The notes beneath the pieces are model-generated. The model was not told the origin of the DNA. It worked only from the letters and a program-made list of their open reading frames with translations, and made no database searches. A program made the position numbers and the translations under genes. Source: Archaeoglobaceae archaeon (GTDB lineage: Archaea; Halobacteriota; Archaeoglobi; Archaeoglobales; Archaeoglobaceae). From it: a stretch of DNA of 64,000 bases. The stretch is from contig JAVYOO010000004.1 of NCBI GenBank assembly GCA_038734275.1, forward strand, positions 48,565 to 112,564, read 5' to 3'. The stretch's first letter is position 1; every line of letters begins with the position of its first letter. This document shows positions 27,455 through 37,200 of this stretch, piece after piece.

Positions 27455-29069
27455 GCGCTTCGGTGTTTAAAGGGGCAAAAGAATCTGGGCTTATAACGAG
27501 ATCAAGCACAAATGGCTTGTCGCTTTCGAGCATCGCTTTTATTCCCTCATCGATTTCACTGTCTTTCTCTACCCTAATCCCCCCTGCCCCGAAAATCTCT
27601 GCTAATTTAGCAAAGTCAGGATTGCTATGTAGCGTTCCATAAATTCTTCCTTCTTTCTGGAATTTTTGCCTGAAGTAAAGCACTCTGTAGCTGTTATCGT
27701 TTACAACAACAACCTTAACCGCAATTTTTTCTCTAACCACAGTTTCAAGGTCTTGGATCGTCATCATAAACTCTCCGTCGCCCAAAACAGCGATGGACTC
27801 ATAACCCAGCAGTCTTGCTGTCATCGCCGCTGGCAATCCAAATCCCATGGCGCCATGATTTGTTGCAGCGAGATAGCTTCTCGGGAATTTTGCCTTAAGA
27901 TAATTCTGAGCGTATAGCACATGCATACCCTGCCCAGCACAAACAACTGCTTTTTCGAGTTTTTCATTCAATTTCTTGAAGAAAAGATTCGGATTTGCAA
28001 ACCCCTCATACCGCATTTCACATAGTTGATCTAAAAAAGCGTCCCATGTTTTTTTCCAGCCATTAATTTCTTCTATCCAGCTTTTATCTACCCTATAATC
28101 TAACTTTTTAGCAAGTCTCTTAGCAAAATCGATCGCATCGCTGTAGCTTATCAGAGAATAATTAAGCTTATTGCCAGCCTCTCTGTCAAGCGTTACTGCA
28201 ATAATGTCTCCTTTAGGCATCATTCTGTAGCTATAAGTTGTGATGTCTGAAAGCTGGCATCCAAGGCAGATAACGCAATCAGAGTTCTTCAAAGCTCTGT
28301 CCGCATGCAAACTTCCACCACCGAATCCAACTCTTCCAAAGCAAAGCTCATGTTCTTCGCTTATTGCTCCTCTGCCGTTGCCAGTTGTGATAACTGGAAT
28401 TCCAGTTTTTTCAACAAGCTCAAGCAAAGCTTTGCTGCCCTCGGGGCTGTTTAATCCGTAGCCAGCAACGATCAGTGGTCTCGAGGACTTCTTTATGATC
28501 TCAACCGCCTTTTGGATTTCTTCCTCGCTTGCCTTTCTTCTCGAAACCCTCATTACGGGCGTAGCATAGGAACAGCTTTCACTCCACAGATCCTCTGGAA
28601 CTTCAACGTAAACGGGACCACATTCGCTAAGAGCAGTTGAAAAGGCTTTTTCAATCGTTTCAATAGCTTTGCTTGGATCTTCGATCCTGAAACAGCCTAC
28701 TGTGATAGGCTTCATTACTTCGAACTGATTAGCTTCGAGCATCGAATTCTTTCCTTTCAGCGCTCTGCTAACACTGCCAGCGATTAAAACCATTGGAGAA
28801 CCATCTTTGTATGCGTTTGCAACGCTTATTGCTGAATTAAGGGTCCCGGGGGACGCATGGGCAACTGCAACCCCAGGAAAACCAGTAAGTCGCCCTTCAG
28901 CATCTGCCATTGATGCAGAGACTTGTTCGTGTCTGCAGGAGATATATCTGATCTGCTTAAAATCATAAAGTGCATCGATGAAGTCAATCAGAGACGTTCC
29001 AATTATCCCGTAAACTCTACGAACACCAAGGTCGCAGAGAGCATTTGCAATTGCCTTTGCGACATCCAT
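27444..29069 (-). CDS. Thiamine diphosphate-dependent enzyme of the acetolactate synthase family
   Basis: A 541-residue ThDP enzyme with three domains: N-terminal pyrimidine-binding (catalytic Glu in SCRHEQVSASMADAEG near residues 44-58), a central domain with a dinucleotide-like fold (about 190-330), and a C-terminal diphosphate-binding domain with GDGEFMMT followed about 25 residues later by VVVNDNSYRVL, the GDG...NDN motif. The quick catalytic loops differ from biosynthetic IlvB: no small regulatory subunit IlvN gene is nearby. It could be an acetolactate synthase paralog, a benzoylformate/indolepyruvate decarboxylase-like enzyme or another 2-oxoacid enzyme. Confidence 0.85.
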   Translation of the reverse strand: MDVAKAIANALCDLGVRRVYGIIGTSLIDFIDALYDFKQIRYISCRHEQVSASMADAEGRLTGFPGVAVAHASPGTLNSAISVANAYKDGSPMVLIAGSVSRALKGKNSMLEANQFEVMKPITVGCFRIEDPSKAIETIEKAFSTALSECGPVYVEVPEDLWSESCSYATPVMRVSRRKASEEEIQKAVEIIKKSSRPLIVAGYGLNSPEGSKALLELVEKTGIPVITTGNGRGAISEEHELCFGRVGFGGGSLHADRALKNSDCVICLGCQLSDITTYSYRMMPKGDIIAVTLDREAGNKLNYSLISYSDAIDFAKRLAKKLDYRVDKSWIEEINGWKKTWDAFLDQLCEMRYEGFANPNLFFKKLNEKLEKAVVCAGQGMHVLYAQNYLKAKFPRSYLAATNHGAMGFGLPAAMTARLLGYESIAVLGDGEFMMTIQDLETVVREKIAVKVVVVNDNSYRVLYFRQKFQKEGRIYGTLHSNPDFAKLAEIFGAGGIRVEKDSEIDEGIKAMLESDKPFVLDLVISPDSFAPLNTEALND

Positions 29070-29103
29070 AAATTTAGTGAAACTCTAAATTATAAAATTT
29101 TCT

Positions 29104-30768
29104 TTAAGCTCTTTTCTTGAACTGAAGATTATACAGTTCCTCAACTCTCCCCAATGTGTCTGCCTCTTGCATGTCTTTGTCATCTCTCAGCCTTATAAAC
29201 CTCGGAAAACGCAAAGCGTATCCGCTCTCATACTTCGGGCTTTTCTGTATCTCCTGATATGCGACCTCAAACACGAACTTTGGCAGAAACTCAACAATTT
29301 TACCTTCATGCGTTACTATTATCTGCTTGAAAAGCTCTGTAAGTTCTTCAAGATCCTCGTCGGTAAAGCCAGTTGCTACTCTGCCAACTCTGAGCAGTTT
29401 TCCTGTCATTTCATCAACACATGCAAGCTCGTAGGAGCTTATCAGGTGGCTTCTTTTACCTTCTCCCCACTCACCGCCAACAACAACGAGATCGAGTGTT
29501 TCCATTACGGATTTAAGCTTTAGCCAGTGTTTACCTCTCTTTCCGGGTATATAGGGTGAAATTGGATTTTTTAGCATAACCCCCTCATGTCCAGCATTTA
29601 TCGCCTCGTTGAAAATCGCCTCGATTTCCTCTTTGTTCGTTGTTCTTGTCTGCTTTGCAATCTTTATTCTTTCTGACTCGGAAATCACAGATTCAAGAAT
29701 TCTCCGCCTTTCTGAGAGTGGTTTGTCTATAACTTCTCCATCGCAATAAAGAATGTCGAAGGCGTAGAACTGCAGGGGAATTTTCTCAACCATTTTCGAA
29801 ATCCCATGTTTTCTTCTGAACCTTCTCAGCACATGTTGGAATGGCATGGGTTTTCCATCTTTAACCGCTATTACTTCGCCATCGAGTATAACCCCTTCTT
29901 TCACGTTCTTTTTTACTTCTTCTACAATCTCGGGCAACGCGTTTGTAACGTTTTCAAGCCTTCGAGAGTAAATCCTTAGCTCTCCATCTCCCCAGTGGAT
30001 CTGAACTCTGCTTCCATCGAATTTCCACTCTACTGCAACTTCCCCCATCTCTGCTATAGCATCTTCAAAGCTCTCCGCAACCTGAGCGAGCATCATTCTT
30101 ACAGGAGTGTGAAGCCTGATCTTTATCTCCTCAAGCCCCTTCCTTCCGCTGTTTTTAGCAATAACAGCAACTCTTCCAAGGTCATTGGTAACCATGTAGG
30201 CTCTCTCTACGAGTTCTTCATCCAAGCCAAATGCTCTGGCTATTGCATCTCGAACGATGCCCTCTCCAACGCCAAGGCGCATCTCGTTCATAATCAGCCT
30301 TGTCAGATATTTAGCCTCCAGTGGTGATGCCAGTCCGTATAAGCCTGTTAGAAGCAAAATTTTCCTTTTTCTACTCCCTTCTCCTATCAGAGAGGAAATT
30401 TCGTCGAATATTTCCCTCACTCTTTGAACTGTCAGTTCTTCTGTTTCAAGGGTCAGCATCTGTTTACCTTTAATTATTTTCTCACTCACCAACCCAAGAT
30501 CTCCAAGCTCTCTTACCAGGTCTTCTATCTTCTCCTTATTTAATCCACTCACGTTCTCAAGAGCTTCGTAAAGAAGTCCAACACCAACTCCTAACTCTCG
30601 TTCTTCCCAAGCCGGATAGACTTTCCCCATTAGGAAAAGAACAACGTTGTATAGATCTTTGTCATGGTCTATTTTTTTTATAAAATTTGAGATTTTTTCG
30701 GTTAATTCCAAGGTCGAGGAGATTCTTTCTATGCCTTCACAAAATTCGGCGAAATCTTTGAATAGCAT
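29104..30768 (-). CDS. lig: Replicative ATP-dependent DNA ligase
   Basis: This is the archaeal/eukaryotic ligase I type enzyme that seals Okazaki fragments. It has 554 residues. An N-terminal DNA-binding domain (about 1-215) is followed by the adenylation domain with the nucleotidyl-lysine motif EWKFDGSRVQIH near residue 248 and E-G-V-M-L-K motif IV, then the OB domain with motif V L-K-L-K near 423 and a closing R-F-P-R-F-I-R-L-R-D-D motif VI. It is distinct from the shorter LigD-type ligase at 60770-61750. No PIP box was seen at either terminus. Confidence 0.96.
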   Translation of the reverse strand: MLFKDFAEFCEGIERISSTLELTEKISNFIKKIDHDKDLYNVVLFLMGKVYPAWEERELGVGVGLLYEALENVSGLNKEKIEDLVRELGDLGLVSEKIIKGKQMLTLETEELTVQRVREIFDEISSLIGEGSRKRKILLLTGLYGLASPLEAKYLTRLIMNEMRLGVGEGIVRDAIARAFGLDEELVERAYMVTNDLGRVAVIAKNSGRKGLEEIKIRLHTPVRMMLAQVAESFEDAIAEMGEVAVEWKFDGSRVQIHWGDGELRIYSRRLENVTNALPEIVEEVKKNVKEGVILDGEVIAVKDGKPMPFQHVLRRFRRKHGISKMVEKIPLQFYAFDILYCDGEVIDKPLSERRRILESVISESERIKIAKQTRTTNKEEIEAIFNEAINAGHEGVMLKNPISPYIPGKRGKHWLKLKSVMETLDLVVVGGEWGEGKRSHLISSYELACVDEMTGKLLRVGRVATGFTDEDLEELTELFKQIIVTHEGKIVEFLPKFVFEVAYQEIQKSPKYESGYALRFPRFIRLRDDKDMQEADTLGRVEELYNLQFKKRA

Positions 30769-30798
30769 AAAATTGTGTGATATTAAAAGTTAATTAAG

Positions 30799-31077
30799 TT
30801 ATCGTTCGAGATCCCAACGGGTGCTCGGGTCTCCTTTTAGATACTTTTCCACGAGCCTGCTTTCGAGCTTGAAATCATAGTAATTAGCAAGGCTTAAAAC
30901 CATGAAAAGAACGTCACATAGCTCTTCTTCAATATCTTCAGATTTATTTTTCCTTACAGCCTCAGCTAATTCTCCAACTTCTTCAAAAAGAACTGAAAGC
31001 AGAAAAAGTGGACTGCTTTTTTTGTCGATGTCGTAATATCTCTTTTTTATGGCATCCATTAACTCTAAGAGCTCCAT
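30799..31077 (-). CDS. MazG-like nucleotide pyrophosphohydrolase
   Basis: A 92-residue all-alpha NTP-PPase. The metal-binding signature is present: EEVGELAEAVRK followed by DIEEELCDVLFMVLSLAN, the E-x2-E...E-x3-D arrangement of MazG proteins. The single-domain size fits house-cleaning enzymes acting on non-canonical nucleotides. The gene sits just upstream of lig on the same strand with a 30-base gap, so both may be transcribed together, which would couple nucleotide-pool cleaning to DNA ligation; that coupling is inference. Confidence 0.85.
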   Translation of the reverse strand: MELLELMDAIKKRYYDIDKKSSPLFLLSVLFEEVGELAEAVRKNKSEDIEEELCDVLFMVLSLANYYDFKLESRLVEKYLKGDPSTRWDLER

Positions 31078-31150
31078 GTGTAACTTAGAAACCTCTGGGA
31101 TGATAAGGGTGTTTCTTTTTACCTGTGTTTTAAATAATTATAGGCGACCG

Positions 31151-31187
31151 AAAAATTTATATACCCAGACCGCAAAGTTTATATACT
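31151..31187 (+). promoter_or_regulatory. Tandem TATA boxes upstream of gar1
   Basis: AAAAATTTATATAC at 31151-31164 and AAAGTTTATATACT at 31174-31187 are near copies 23 bases apart. The first is about 30 bases before ATG 31190 and fits a leaderless gar1 transcript; the second would start transcription inside gar1. Confidence 0.5.
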
Positions 31188-31189
31188 AC

Positions 31190-31480
31190 ATGACGAGTTT
31201 GATACCTCTCGGAAAACCCGAAAAACAAACGAAATCGGGGATGCTTTTAGTTCGAATTCAACCTACGAATTTGCCAAAGATTGGCGAAAAAGTTGTAACA
31301 AGGAAAATGGAGCATGTAGGTGTAGTCCATGATATAATAGGACCGATAATCTCGCCTTATGTGCTGATAAAGCCGAATAAAGTTGTTTATGAGGATCTGT
31401 TCGTGGTGAGGGAGTATGGTGGAAGTAGAAAAAGTTCGGGAAAAGGAAGTAGAAAAGGAAGTAGAAAGAAAGGAGATTGA
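31190..31480 (+). CDS. gar1: H/ACA RNA-protein complex component Gar1
   Basis: Gar1 is a core protein of H/ACA guide ribonucleoproteins that pseudouridylate rRNA and bind Cbf5. It has 96 residues from ATG 31190. The central beta-barrel includes [16 protein letters not shown] and [20 protein letters not shown], the Gar1 hallmark. The C-terminal tail is a basic G-S-R-K repeat that replaces the RGG tails of eukaryotes and is encoded by a purine-rich 12-base repeat. The last 65 bases overlap the start of tfb in another frame, an unusually long overlap. Confidence 0.92.
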   Translation: MTSLIPLGKPEKQTKSGMLLVRIQPTNLPKIGEKVVTRKMEHVGVVHDIIGPIISPYVLIKPNKVVYEDLFVVREYGGSRKSSGKGSRKGSRKKGD

Positions 31481-32396
31481 GAGAGAAGAAGATATCGAAG
31501 TTTGTCCTGAATGTGGTAGCCCGAGGCTCATAAGAGATTATAGAAGAGGTGAATTCATCTGTCAGGACTGTGGGCTTGTAATTGAGGATCAGTATATAGA
31601 CGCTGGTCCAGAATGGAGAGCATTTGATAGTGAGCAAAGAGATCGTAGGAGCAGGGTTGGTGCACCAGTCACCTTCACAATTCACGATAAGGGCTTATCA
31701 ACGATCATAGACTGGAGCAACAAAGACTACTACGGCAAGGCGATCTCGGTAAGGAACAGGGCACAGCTATTCAGGCTTAGAAAATGGCAACGCAGAATAA
31801 GGATCAGCAATGCAACCGAAAGAAATCTTGCATTCGCTTTAAGCGAGCTTGACAGAATGGCTTCCGCATTGGGATTGCCCAAGAGCGTTAGAGAGGCTGC
31901 GGCTGTGATCTACAGAAAGGCGGTTGAAAAGAACCTCATAAGGGGTAGAAGCATTGAAGGTGTCGTTGCAGCTGCTCTATACTGTGCATGCAGGCAGGCA
32001 GGAGTGCCAAGGACTCTTGAAGAGATCGCAGTTTACTCGAGAGTCGACAGAAAAGAAATTGGAAGAACTTATCGCTTCATAACAAGGGAACTCGGAATCA
32101 AGCTGATGCCTACTAGTCCCGCGGACTACGTTCCGAGGTTCTGTGCTGCACTGGGACTTAGCGGGGAAGTGCAGAGGAAGGCAATTGAAGTTATAAAGAA
32201 AGCGGAAGAGAGAGAACTCACGAGTGGTCGTGGTCCCACTGGCGTGGCTGCTGCAGCTATTTATGTTGCTTCAATTCTGCTTGGCGAAAGAAGAACGCAA
32301 AGAGAAGTTGCAGAAGTTGCTGGAGTTACTGAAGTCACGATAAGAAATCGCTACAAGGAGCTTGCGGAGAAACTTGGTATTGAGATTATTCTATAA
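31416..32396 (+). CDS. tfb: Transcription initiation factor TFB
   Basis: The TFIIB homolog bridges TBP-bound promoter DNA and RNA polymerase. It has 326 residues. The N-terminal zinc ribbon has C30, C33, C49 and C52; the B-reader/linker (about 60-110) includes [10 protein letters not shown]; two cyclin folds follow (about 130-225 and 230-325), each with the A-A-A-I-Y-x-A pattern. The first 25 residues are an unusual Glu/Lys/Val-rich charged stretch encoded by the same repeat that encodes the Gar1 tail. ATG 31416 lies within gar1; no later start precedes the first zinc Cys, so the overlap seems real. It is the only TFB gene in the window. Confidence 0.95.
   Translation: MVEVEKVREKEVEKEVERKEIEREEDIEVCPECGSPRLIRDYRRGEFICQDCGLVIEDQYIDAGPEWRAFDSEQRDRRSRVGAPVTFTIHDKGLSTIIDWSNKDYYGKAISVRNRAQLFRLRKWQRRIRISNATERNLAFALSELDRMASALGLPKSVREAAAVIYRKAVEKNLIRGRSIEGVVAAALYCACRQAGVPRTLEEIAVYSRVDRKEIGRTYRFITRELGIKLMPTSPADYVPRFCAALGLSGEVQRKAIEVIKKAEERELTSGRGPTGVAAAAIYVASILLGERRTQREVAEVAGVTEVTIRNRYKELAEKLGIEIIL
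31421..31468 (+). repeat. 12-base purine-rich repeat coding in two frames (Gar1 tail and TFB N-terminus)
   Basis: GGAAGTAGAAA(A/G) occurs at 31421, 31445 and 31457, phased by multiples of 12. In the gar1 frame it gives G-S-R-K and in the tfb frame E-V-E-K/R. Confidence 0.7.
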
Positions 32397-32451
32397 TTTT
32401 ATTTTTACATATTTTGGAAAGTATTTTTAAATCCCGGGAGTATCTACGGAT

Positions 32452-32970
32452 ATGAAAGAACTCGATCTGATCTTTAGGCGAGTTTCAATTAGGAAGTTTC
32501 AGCAAAAGGAGATCGATGAAAAGACGGTTAGGCTGATCTTGGAAGCTGGAAATGCTGCTCCATCGGCAGGAAATCTGCAGGCAAGAGATTTTGTTGTAGT
32601 CAGGGATCAGAATATAAAGAATGAGCTCGCTAAAGCTTCGCTTAGGCAGATGTTTATTGCTCAGGCTCCAGTTGTTGTGGTAGTCTGTGCAAATTATCCG
32701 AGAAGCATGAGAGTCTATGGCGAGAGGGGAAAGCTATATGCTGAACAAGATGCTACCGCAGCGGTTGAGAACATCCTGCTCGCAGTTACCGCACTAAACC
32801 TTGGTGCGGTCTGGGTAGGGGCTTTTGATGAAAAAAGAGTTTCAGAGATCTTGGGGTTGCCAGCGCACGTTAGACCGATGGCTATAATTCCAATTGGCTA
32901 TCCCGCGGAGCAACCTTCAAGGAGAAGTAGGTATCCGATTGAGGAGCTAACGCATTACGAACGCTGGTAG
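32452..32970 (+). CDS. Nitroreductase-family flavoprotein
   Basis: A 172-residue FMN-binding oxidoreductase. R-R-V-S-I-R-K-F (about 9-16) is the phosphate-binding start of the family, [12 protein letters not shown] binds FMN, and [12 protein letters not shown] plus G-A-V-W-V-G-A-F are the core helices. The C-terminal P-I-G-Y-P segment is usual. Substrate is not predictable. It is preceded by a TATA-like TTTTTAAATCC (about 32425-32436) and its 3' end overlaps the convergent tyrA-pheA gene by 16 bases. Confidence 0.88.
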   Translation: MKELDLIFRRVSIRKFQQKEIDEKTVRLILEAGNAAPSAGNLQARDFVVVRDQNIKNELAKASLRQMFIAQAPVVVVVCANYPRSMRVYGERGKLYAEQDATAAVENILLAVTALNLGAVWVGAFDEKRVSEILGLPAHVRPMAIIPIGYPAEQPSRRSRYPIEELTHYERW

Positions 32971-34805
32971 ACATCGAGCTTGTCAATTTCGTCAAAAACG
33001 CCAATGATCTTATAGAATGTCGTGCACAACTTTAACTCTTTTGCATCCTCTTCACTCAGCGGTGCTTCGACTTCAACGAAAAAGACATAGTCTCCAAGCC
33101 CTGTCTTAGCTGGTCGGGATTCAAGCTTTCTGAGATTGAAACCCTTGCGATAAAATACTTCAAGAACATTCTTCAATGCTCCGGGCTTGTCCTCGACTGC
33201 AAAGAAGAGTGAAGTTATTTTTCCTTCCATTTTTCCTGTTTTTCTCCTGATCATGTAAAATCTTGTAATGTTCCTGTCCCGAAGATCCTGAATCCCTTTT
33301 CTCAAAATAACCAATTTGTAAAGCTTTGCTGCGTTCTCGGAAACGATCGCTGCAGAGAAATCGTCAAGTAGCCTTATAGCGTCGCTTGTTGAAGACGTGT
33401 ATCTAATTTCTGCATTCGGCAAATAGTTGTTTATGAAACCCATGCACTGCGCTATAGCTTGTGGATGCGAGTAAACTACTTTTATGTCCCCAAATTTGAG
33501 CTCTCTCTTCGCTACGAGACAATGATTAACCTCAAGCTTTGCTTCGCCAAAAACCTCGACTTCATGGCTCATGAGTGCATCGAGCACAGGCAAAACAGTT
33601 CCATTTACAGAGTTCTCGATTGGCACGATCCCATAGTCGACTTCACCGCTCTCGACAAGCTTTATGATCTCGTCTGTGTTTGAGCAATACCTTAGTGGGA
33701 GCCTTGAACCAACAACTTTAAGGGCAAGCTCCTCACTGAAACTTCCCTTTGGTCCGAGAACTGCAACAGTTTTATTTATTCCAATTCTGGAGTATTCCTC
33801 CTCTTTGGTAAGCTTCATGATCTTTTCAAAAATTCCTTCAACTGCTAATGGGTTCAAAGTTGTCTTTTTAAGCAATTGTCTGATCTTATCGTCTTCGACC
33901 TCTTTTACTTCGATCGGTTCATCGATCTCCCTCTTTTTGTCTGCTATTCTTTTTGCAATTTCAACTCTTTTTTCGAGCAATCGGAGAATTAGGGAATCTA
34001 TAACTTTAAGCGCCCCCCTCATTTTTTCGAGCTCGTTAAAGTCTTTGGTTATCTTGCAAATCTCAAGCAATAGTTCGCTGTTCTCGGCACTTTCTGATTT
34101 CTCTCTTAATTTCAAAAAGATCCTTCTAAATTTCTCTTTGTCTTTTATCGCTTCATTAAGTGCTAAAATTTTGCTAACGAATTCCTCTCGATCTTTTTCT
34201 GCATTTTTCTGGATCAGGTAGCACATCTCCCAGTTCTGGGCAAGGAACCTTGCGGATAGCTTTCTAAGAATGTTGTAGATCTGCGTGCCATAGCTCACGC
34301 CTTCGGAAAGATCAGCAAATGCCAGCAATAGGAAATGAGTAAGCCCCTGAATTTTCGCCATGGCCTTATCGTGTTCTTCGGCGTTCATTTTAGTAATTAA
34401 CGCCCCACTTTTTATAAACTCATTTAATATAATTTTTTCTTCCTCTCTTCCAGACTCATGGATCACTATGATATTAGCGAGAGCCATATCGCTGTCTTTT
34501 CCAAACATTGGGTGAATGCTAAGAAAATCAAAGCCTGATTTTTCAAATTCTGAAATTGAAACACTTTTCACAGATGCAACGTCAACAAGCAACGCATTCT
34601 TTTTAGCTTCACTCCTTATATGAGCCAAAGCATTCCTTATTTCACCCATTGGAGTGCATACAAATATTACATCGAATTCGGAAATGCTATTAGTCTCTCT
34701 TTTCATTTGATCTACGTCATAACCCTTCACATAGTATCCCTTCGAGTAGAAGAAATCTTTTAACAAAGCTCCAAGATCTCCAACACCATAGATCAGGATC
34801 TTCAC
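32955..34805 (-). CDS. Trifunctional prephenate dehydrogenase / chorismate mutase / prephenate dehydratase
   Basis: A 616-residue fusion that takes chorismate to both 4-hydroxyphenylpyruvate and phenylpyruvate. Residues 1-250 are a TyrA-type dehydrogenase with a Rossmann start YGVGDLGAL. Residues about 258-345 are an AroQ chorismate mutase (L-x-x-I-D-x-L-I-x-R-L-L-E-K-R, K-x-x-x-D). Residues about 350-530 are a PheA-type dehydratase with [24 protein letters not shown] and the T-R-F motif in RNITRFYMI. An ACT domain (about 535-610, with [12 protein letters not shown] and the E-S-R-P Phe-sensing motif) ends it. The same fusion is known from Archaeoglobus. It overlaps aroD by 4 bases. Confidence 0.95.
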   Translation of the reverse strand: MKILIYGVGDLGALLKDFFYSKGYYVKGYDVDQMKRETNSISEFDVIFVCTPMGEIRNALAHIRSEAKKNALLVDVASVKSVSISEFEKSGFDFLSIHPMFGKDSDMALANIIVIHESGREEEKIILNEFIKSGALITKMNAEEHDKAMAKIQGLTHFLLLAFADLSEGVSYGTQIYNILRKLSARFLAQNWEMCYLIQKNAEKDREEFVSKILALNEAIKDKEKFRRIFLKLREKSESAENSELLLEICKITKDFNELEKMRGALKVIDSLILRLLEKRVEIAKRIADKKREIDEPIEVKEVEDDKIRQLLKKTTLNPLAVEGIFEKIMKLTKEEEYSRIGINKTVAVLGPKGSFSEELALKVVGSRLPLRYCSNTDEIIKLVESGEVDYGIVPIENSVNGTVLPVLDALMSHEVEVFGEAKLEVNHCLVAKRELKFGDIKVVYSHPQAIAQCMGFINNYLPNAEIRYTSSTSDAIRLLDDFSAAIVSENAAKLYKLVILRKGIQDLRDRNITRFYMIRRKTGKMEGKITSLFFAVEDKPGALKNVLEVFYRKGFNLRKLESRPAKTGLGDYVFFVEVEAPLSEEDAKELKLCTTFYKIIGVFDEIDKLDVYQRS

Positions 34806-35401
34806 TCTCTCACCCCTAAAAGGCTGAGAATTCGGATTGCTTCACTAAGCTCGATTTGTCCAGGAGCCTTTTTTGTCCCAACATAGCAGTAAATTAAAGG
34901 TGAGCCAAGAAATGCGGAAAAGATCCTCGTGAATTTGAAATCCTCGCCCATAAGAAAAGCAACAACGTTTTCATGCTCAAGAAGGAGTTTAACAATTCTT
35001 CGCCAGTCTTCAATGCTCTTGCCAAGGGTTGCAATCTTGAAATAGTCCCCCCTTTTGTTCTCAACCAAGTCTCTTAAGAACTCGTAATTCGGAGTTTCGG
35101 TGAAGTTGTGATAGGACTCTATGATCTTGCAGTCGAAGTGATCAAAATACCGGTCTTGAAGGTCAAATTCAAGATCTACAAATTCTGCATCGGTTTTCTT
35201 AGCAAAAAGCCTTATTTTTTCAATTCTTTTTTCCTCGTCCCCCTCGTAAAGTCCGCCATCTTTTTTCCTTCTGCATGTTATTATATATTTGCCTTTTGGC
35301 AACTCTTTAAACTCGCCCAAGTCAAGCCTAAGCTCCACCAGATCCGCCTCTTTTGCCAAATTTAACTCCTGAGAGTTCGAAACAGTTGCAACAAGCCTCA
35401 T
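34802..35401 (-). CDS. aroD: 3-dehydroquinate dehydratase, type I
   Basis: This TIM-barrel enzyme removes water from 3-dehydroquinate through a Schiff-base lysine. It has 199 residues, on the short side as in other archaea. Visible blocks are D-L-V-E-L-R-L-D near the N-terminus, E-S-Y-H-N-F-T-x-T-P with the catalytic His, and D-Y-F-K-I-A-T-L with the Schiff-base Lys. It overlaps aroB' and tyrA-pheA by 4 bases each, so the aromatic operon is tightly coupled. Confidence 0.93.
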   Translation of the reverse strand: MRLVATVSNSQELNLAKEADLVELRLDLGEFKELPKGKYIITCRRKKDGGLYEGDEEKRIEKIRLFAKKTDAEFVDLEFDLQDRYFDHFDCKIIESYHNFTETPNYEFLRDLVENKRGDYFKIATLGKSIEDWRRIVKLLLEHENVVAFLMGEDFKFTRIFSAFLGSPLIYCYVGTKKAPGQIELSEAIRILSLLGVRE

Positions 35402-36363
35402 TTTTCGACCACGAACTCTTCGACCTTGACACCAAAATGCCTTGCCTTCTCACCAACCCATACAAGGACTTCATCGCCCACCTTTAGTTCTGAAACCGAC
35501 ACGTGCTTCCCTTCTGGATTTATCAGCTTTATAGTCTCCGCATTCTGCAGAATAACACTGCCTTCGACTCCATTGGCTTCTGCAACGATCAAAAGCAATG
35601 GTCTTCGTTCAATCTTCACTCTACCGACATGGCTTTTCCTAACTTCGCCGTCAAACTTGACAATCTCAACCTCGTCCCCCGCTTTAAGCTCAGAGAGGTA
35701 TCTGGTTTTATCTCCAACCTTAAGATAGGCATTTACACTCCCCGCATTGACTCTGAATGGTCTTGAAGCCACATACTCACTTTCTTCGCTTTCACTTGCA
35801 ACGAGAAACATGAATCCCGCTTTGTTGCCAACAAGCATACCCTCGCCGACTGACATGATCGAAACGGTGTCAATGCAAACTCTTTCCCCAAGTCCAAGTG
35901 GTTTTATTTCTTTTATCTTTGCCCTATTTAGCTCTATCTTCTCTTTTTCAGCCTTAACAAGCTCGTAGAATTTTCTAAGAGTTTCTCGATTGCCTTTAAC
36001 TGCAATTCCATCCGCTCCCTTCTCAAGTGTTGTCAACGCGAGCCGTGCATCTTCAATGCTGTCCACGATCACAATTGCTTTTCCTTTCTTCATCGCAACT
36101 ATGTTTTCAAGCGGAATCACCTTCCAGTCTGAGAACTTTAGCACTGCTGTCCGCTTGCCTAAAGCCAATTCTTGATCTCTTGCGGACTTTATTTCAACGA
36201 TCTCTTCCAAGGGCTGAAGCTCAATTTTTCCGAGTTTTTTAGCCTTTTCGATGAACTTCTGCTGGATTATTGCACCATCAAAGCCAAGCTCGATCGCGTT
36301 CCTTAAATCAGCTTTAACTTCGTCCCAGTTATCTCCATCTGCCAGCAACCAGATCTCCTTCAT
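35398..36363 (-). CDS. aroB': 3-dehydroquinate synthase II
   Basis: This archaeal enzyme converts 2-amino-3,7-dideoxy-D-threo-hept-6-ulosonate to 3-dehydroquinate by NAD-dependent oxidative deamination and cyclisation, replacing the classical DAHP route. It has 321 residues from ATG 36363; the frame extends to 36381, but the family starts with M-K-x-I-W-L-x-A-D. G-L-G-E-R-V-C-I-D-T-V-S-I-M and E-G-M-L-V-G-N-K are family blocks. It overlaps the upstream aroA' gene by 35 bases and aroD by 4. Confidence 0.93.
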   Translation of the reverse strand: MKEIWLLADGDNWDEVKADLRNAIELGFDGAIIQQKFIEKAKKLGKIELQPLEEIVEIKSARDQELALGKRTAVLKFSDWKVIPLENIVAMKKGKAIVIVDSIEDARLALTTLEKGADGIAVKGNRETLRKFYELVKAEKEKIELNRAKIKEIKPLGLGERVCIDTVSIMSVGEGMLVGNKAGFMFLVASESEESEYVASRPFRVNAGSVNAYLKVGDKTRYLSELKAGDEVEIVKFDGEVRKSHVGRVKIERRPLLLIVAEANGVEGSVILQNAETIKLINPEGKHVSVSELKVGDEVLVWVGEKARHFGVKVEEFVVEK

Positions 36364-37111
36364 ATTCAAGCACCTCTTCAACGCTCATCCCTTCGTGGAT
36401 TATGTGATGCAATGCCTTAGCAATATCCCTTGGTGAGGGACTGCTAAAAATGTTTCTCCCCACCGCAACTCCGCATGCACCACTTTTCAGTGCACTCTCA
36501 ACTTTTCTGAGAAGCTCATATTCGTTCTCTTTGCTCCCACCTGCAATTACAACTGGCACCTTGCAGAATTTGACCACCTGAGCGAATTTTTCAACGTATG
36601 GAACCTTTACAAGATCCGCTCCAAGCTCATAGCCAACTCTCGCAGCCTGAGTTACGGTTTCGGTATTCACCTCTACCTTACCTCTCGGATACATCATCGC
36701 AAGCGTTGGAATGCCATAGCTGTCCGCAACTTCGCAAACCTGTCCGAGTTCTTCAAGTTGCCTTCCTTCAGTTTGGCTTCCAATGTTCACGTGCACGCTA
36801 ACCGCATCCGCTCCAAGGGCAATTGCATTTTCAACGCTTGAAACAATCCTTTTGTCATTCGGATCCTGACTGAGGCTTGTTGAGGCGCTTAGATGAACGA
36901 TCAATCCAATTTCCAGCTCAGCAACGATTCTTGAGTGCTTCACCACTCCCTTGTGAAGAACTACTGCATCTATATAATCGCTTACTGATCTCAATGTTTC
37001 CTCAACGTTTTCCAGCCCGCTTTCAACTTTGCTAACTCCATGGTCCATTGGCATAATCAAAGTCCTTCCGTTTCGCAGTATTCTTCGCAATCTCCTTAAT
37101 TTCCCAATCAT
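36329..37111 (-). CDS. aroA': 2-amino-3,7-dideoxy-D-threo-hept-6-ulosonate synthase
   Basis: This class I aldolase-like enzyme makes the first intermediate of the archaeal shikimate route from aspartate semialdehyde and 6-deoxy-5-ketofructose phosphate. It has 260 residues from ATG 37111. The motif MPMDHGVSKVESG is the family start. The Schiff-base Lys lies in GADLVKVPY, and VIAGGSK binds the phosphate. A Shine-Dalgarno-like AAGAGGTG lies at 37118-37125 and a TATA-like CTATAAATATAA just upstream of it. It is the first gene of the aromatic operon. Confidence 0.93.
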   Translation of the reverse strand: MIGKLRRLRRILRNGRTLIMPMDHGVSKVESGLENVEETLRSVSDYIDAVVLHKGVVKHSRIVAELEIGLIVHLSASTSLSQDPNDKRIVSSVENAIALGADAVSVHVNIGSQTEGRQLEELGQVCEVADSYGIPTLAMMYPRGKVEVNTETVTQAARVGYELGADLVKVPYVEKFAQVVKFCKVPVVIAGGSKENEYELLRKVESALKSGACGVAVGRNIFSSPSPRDIAKALHHIIHEGMSVEEVLEYEGDLVAGRWR

Positions 37112-37200
37112 ATAAAACACCTCTTATATTTATAGAGCATAGAGCCATACACAGACAGAGCCACTGCAAAACACCTCCTTTAGTAGCTAAACCTATAGCA

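Noticed and set aside
33664..34221. 185-codon Ser/Leu-rich frame opposite the trifunctional aromatic gene
   Set aside because: Composition is that of an antisense shadow; the opposite strand encodes the well-defined dehydrogenase and chorismate mutase regions.
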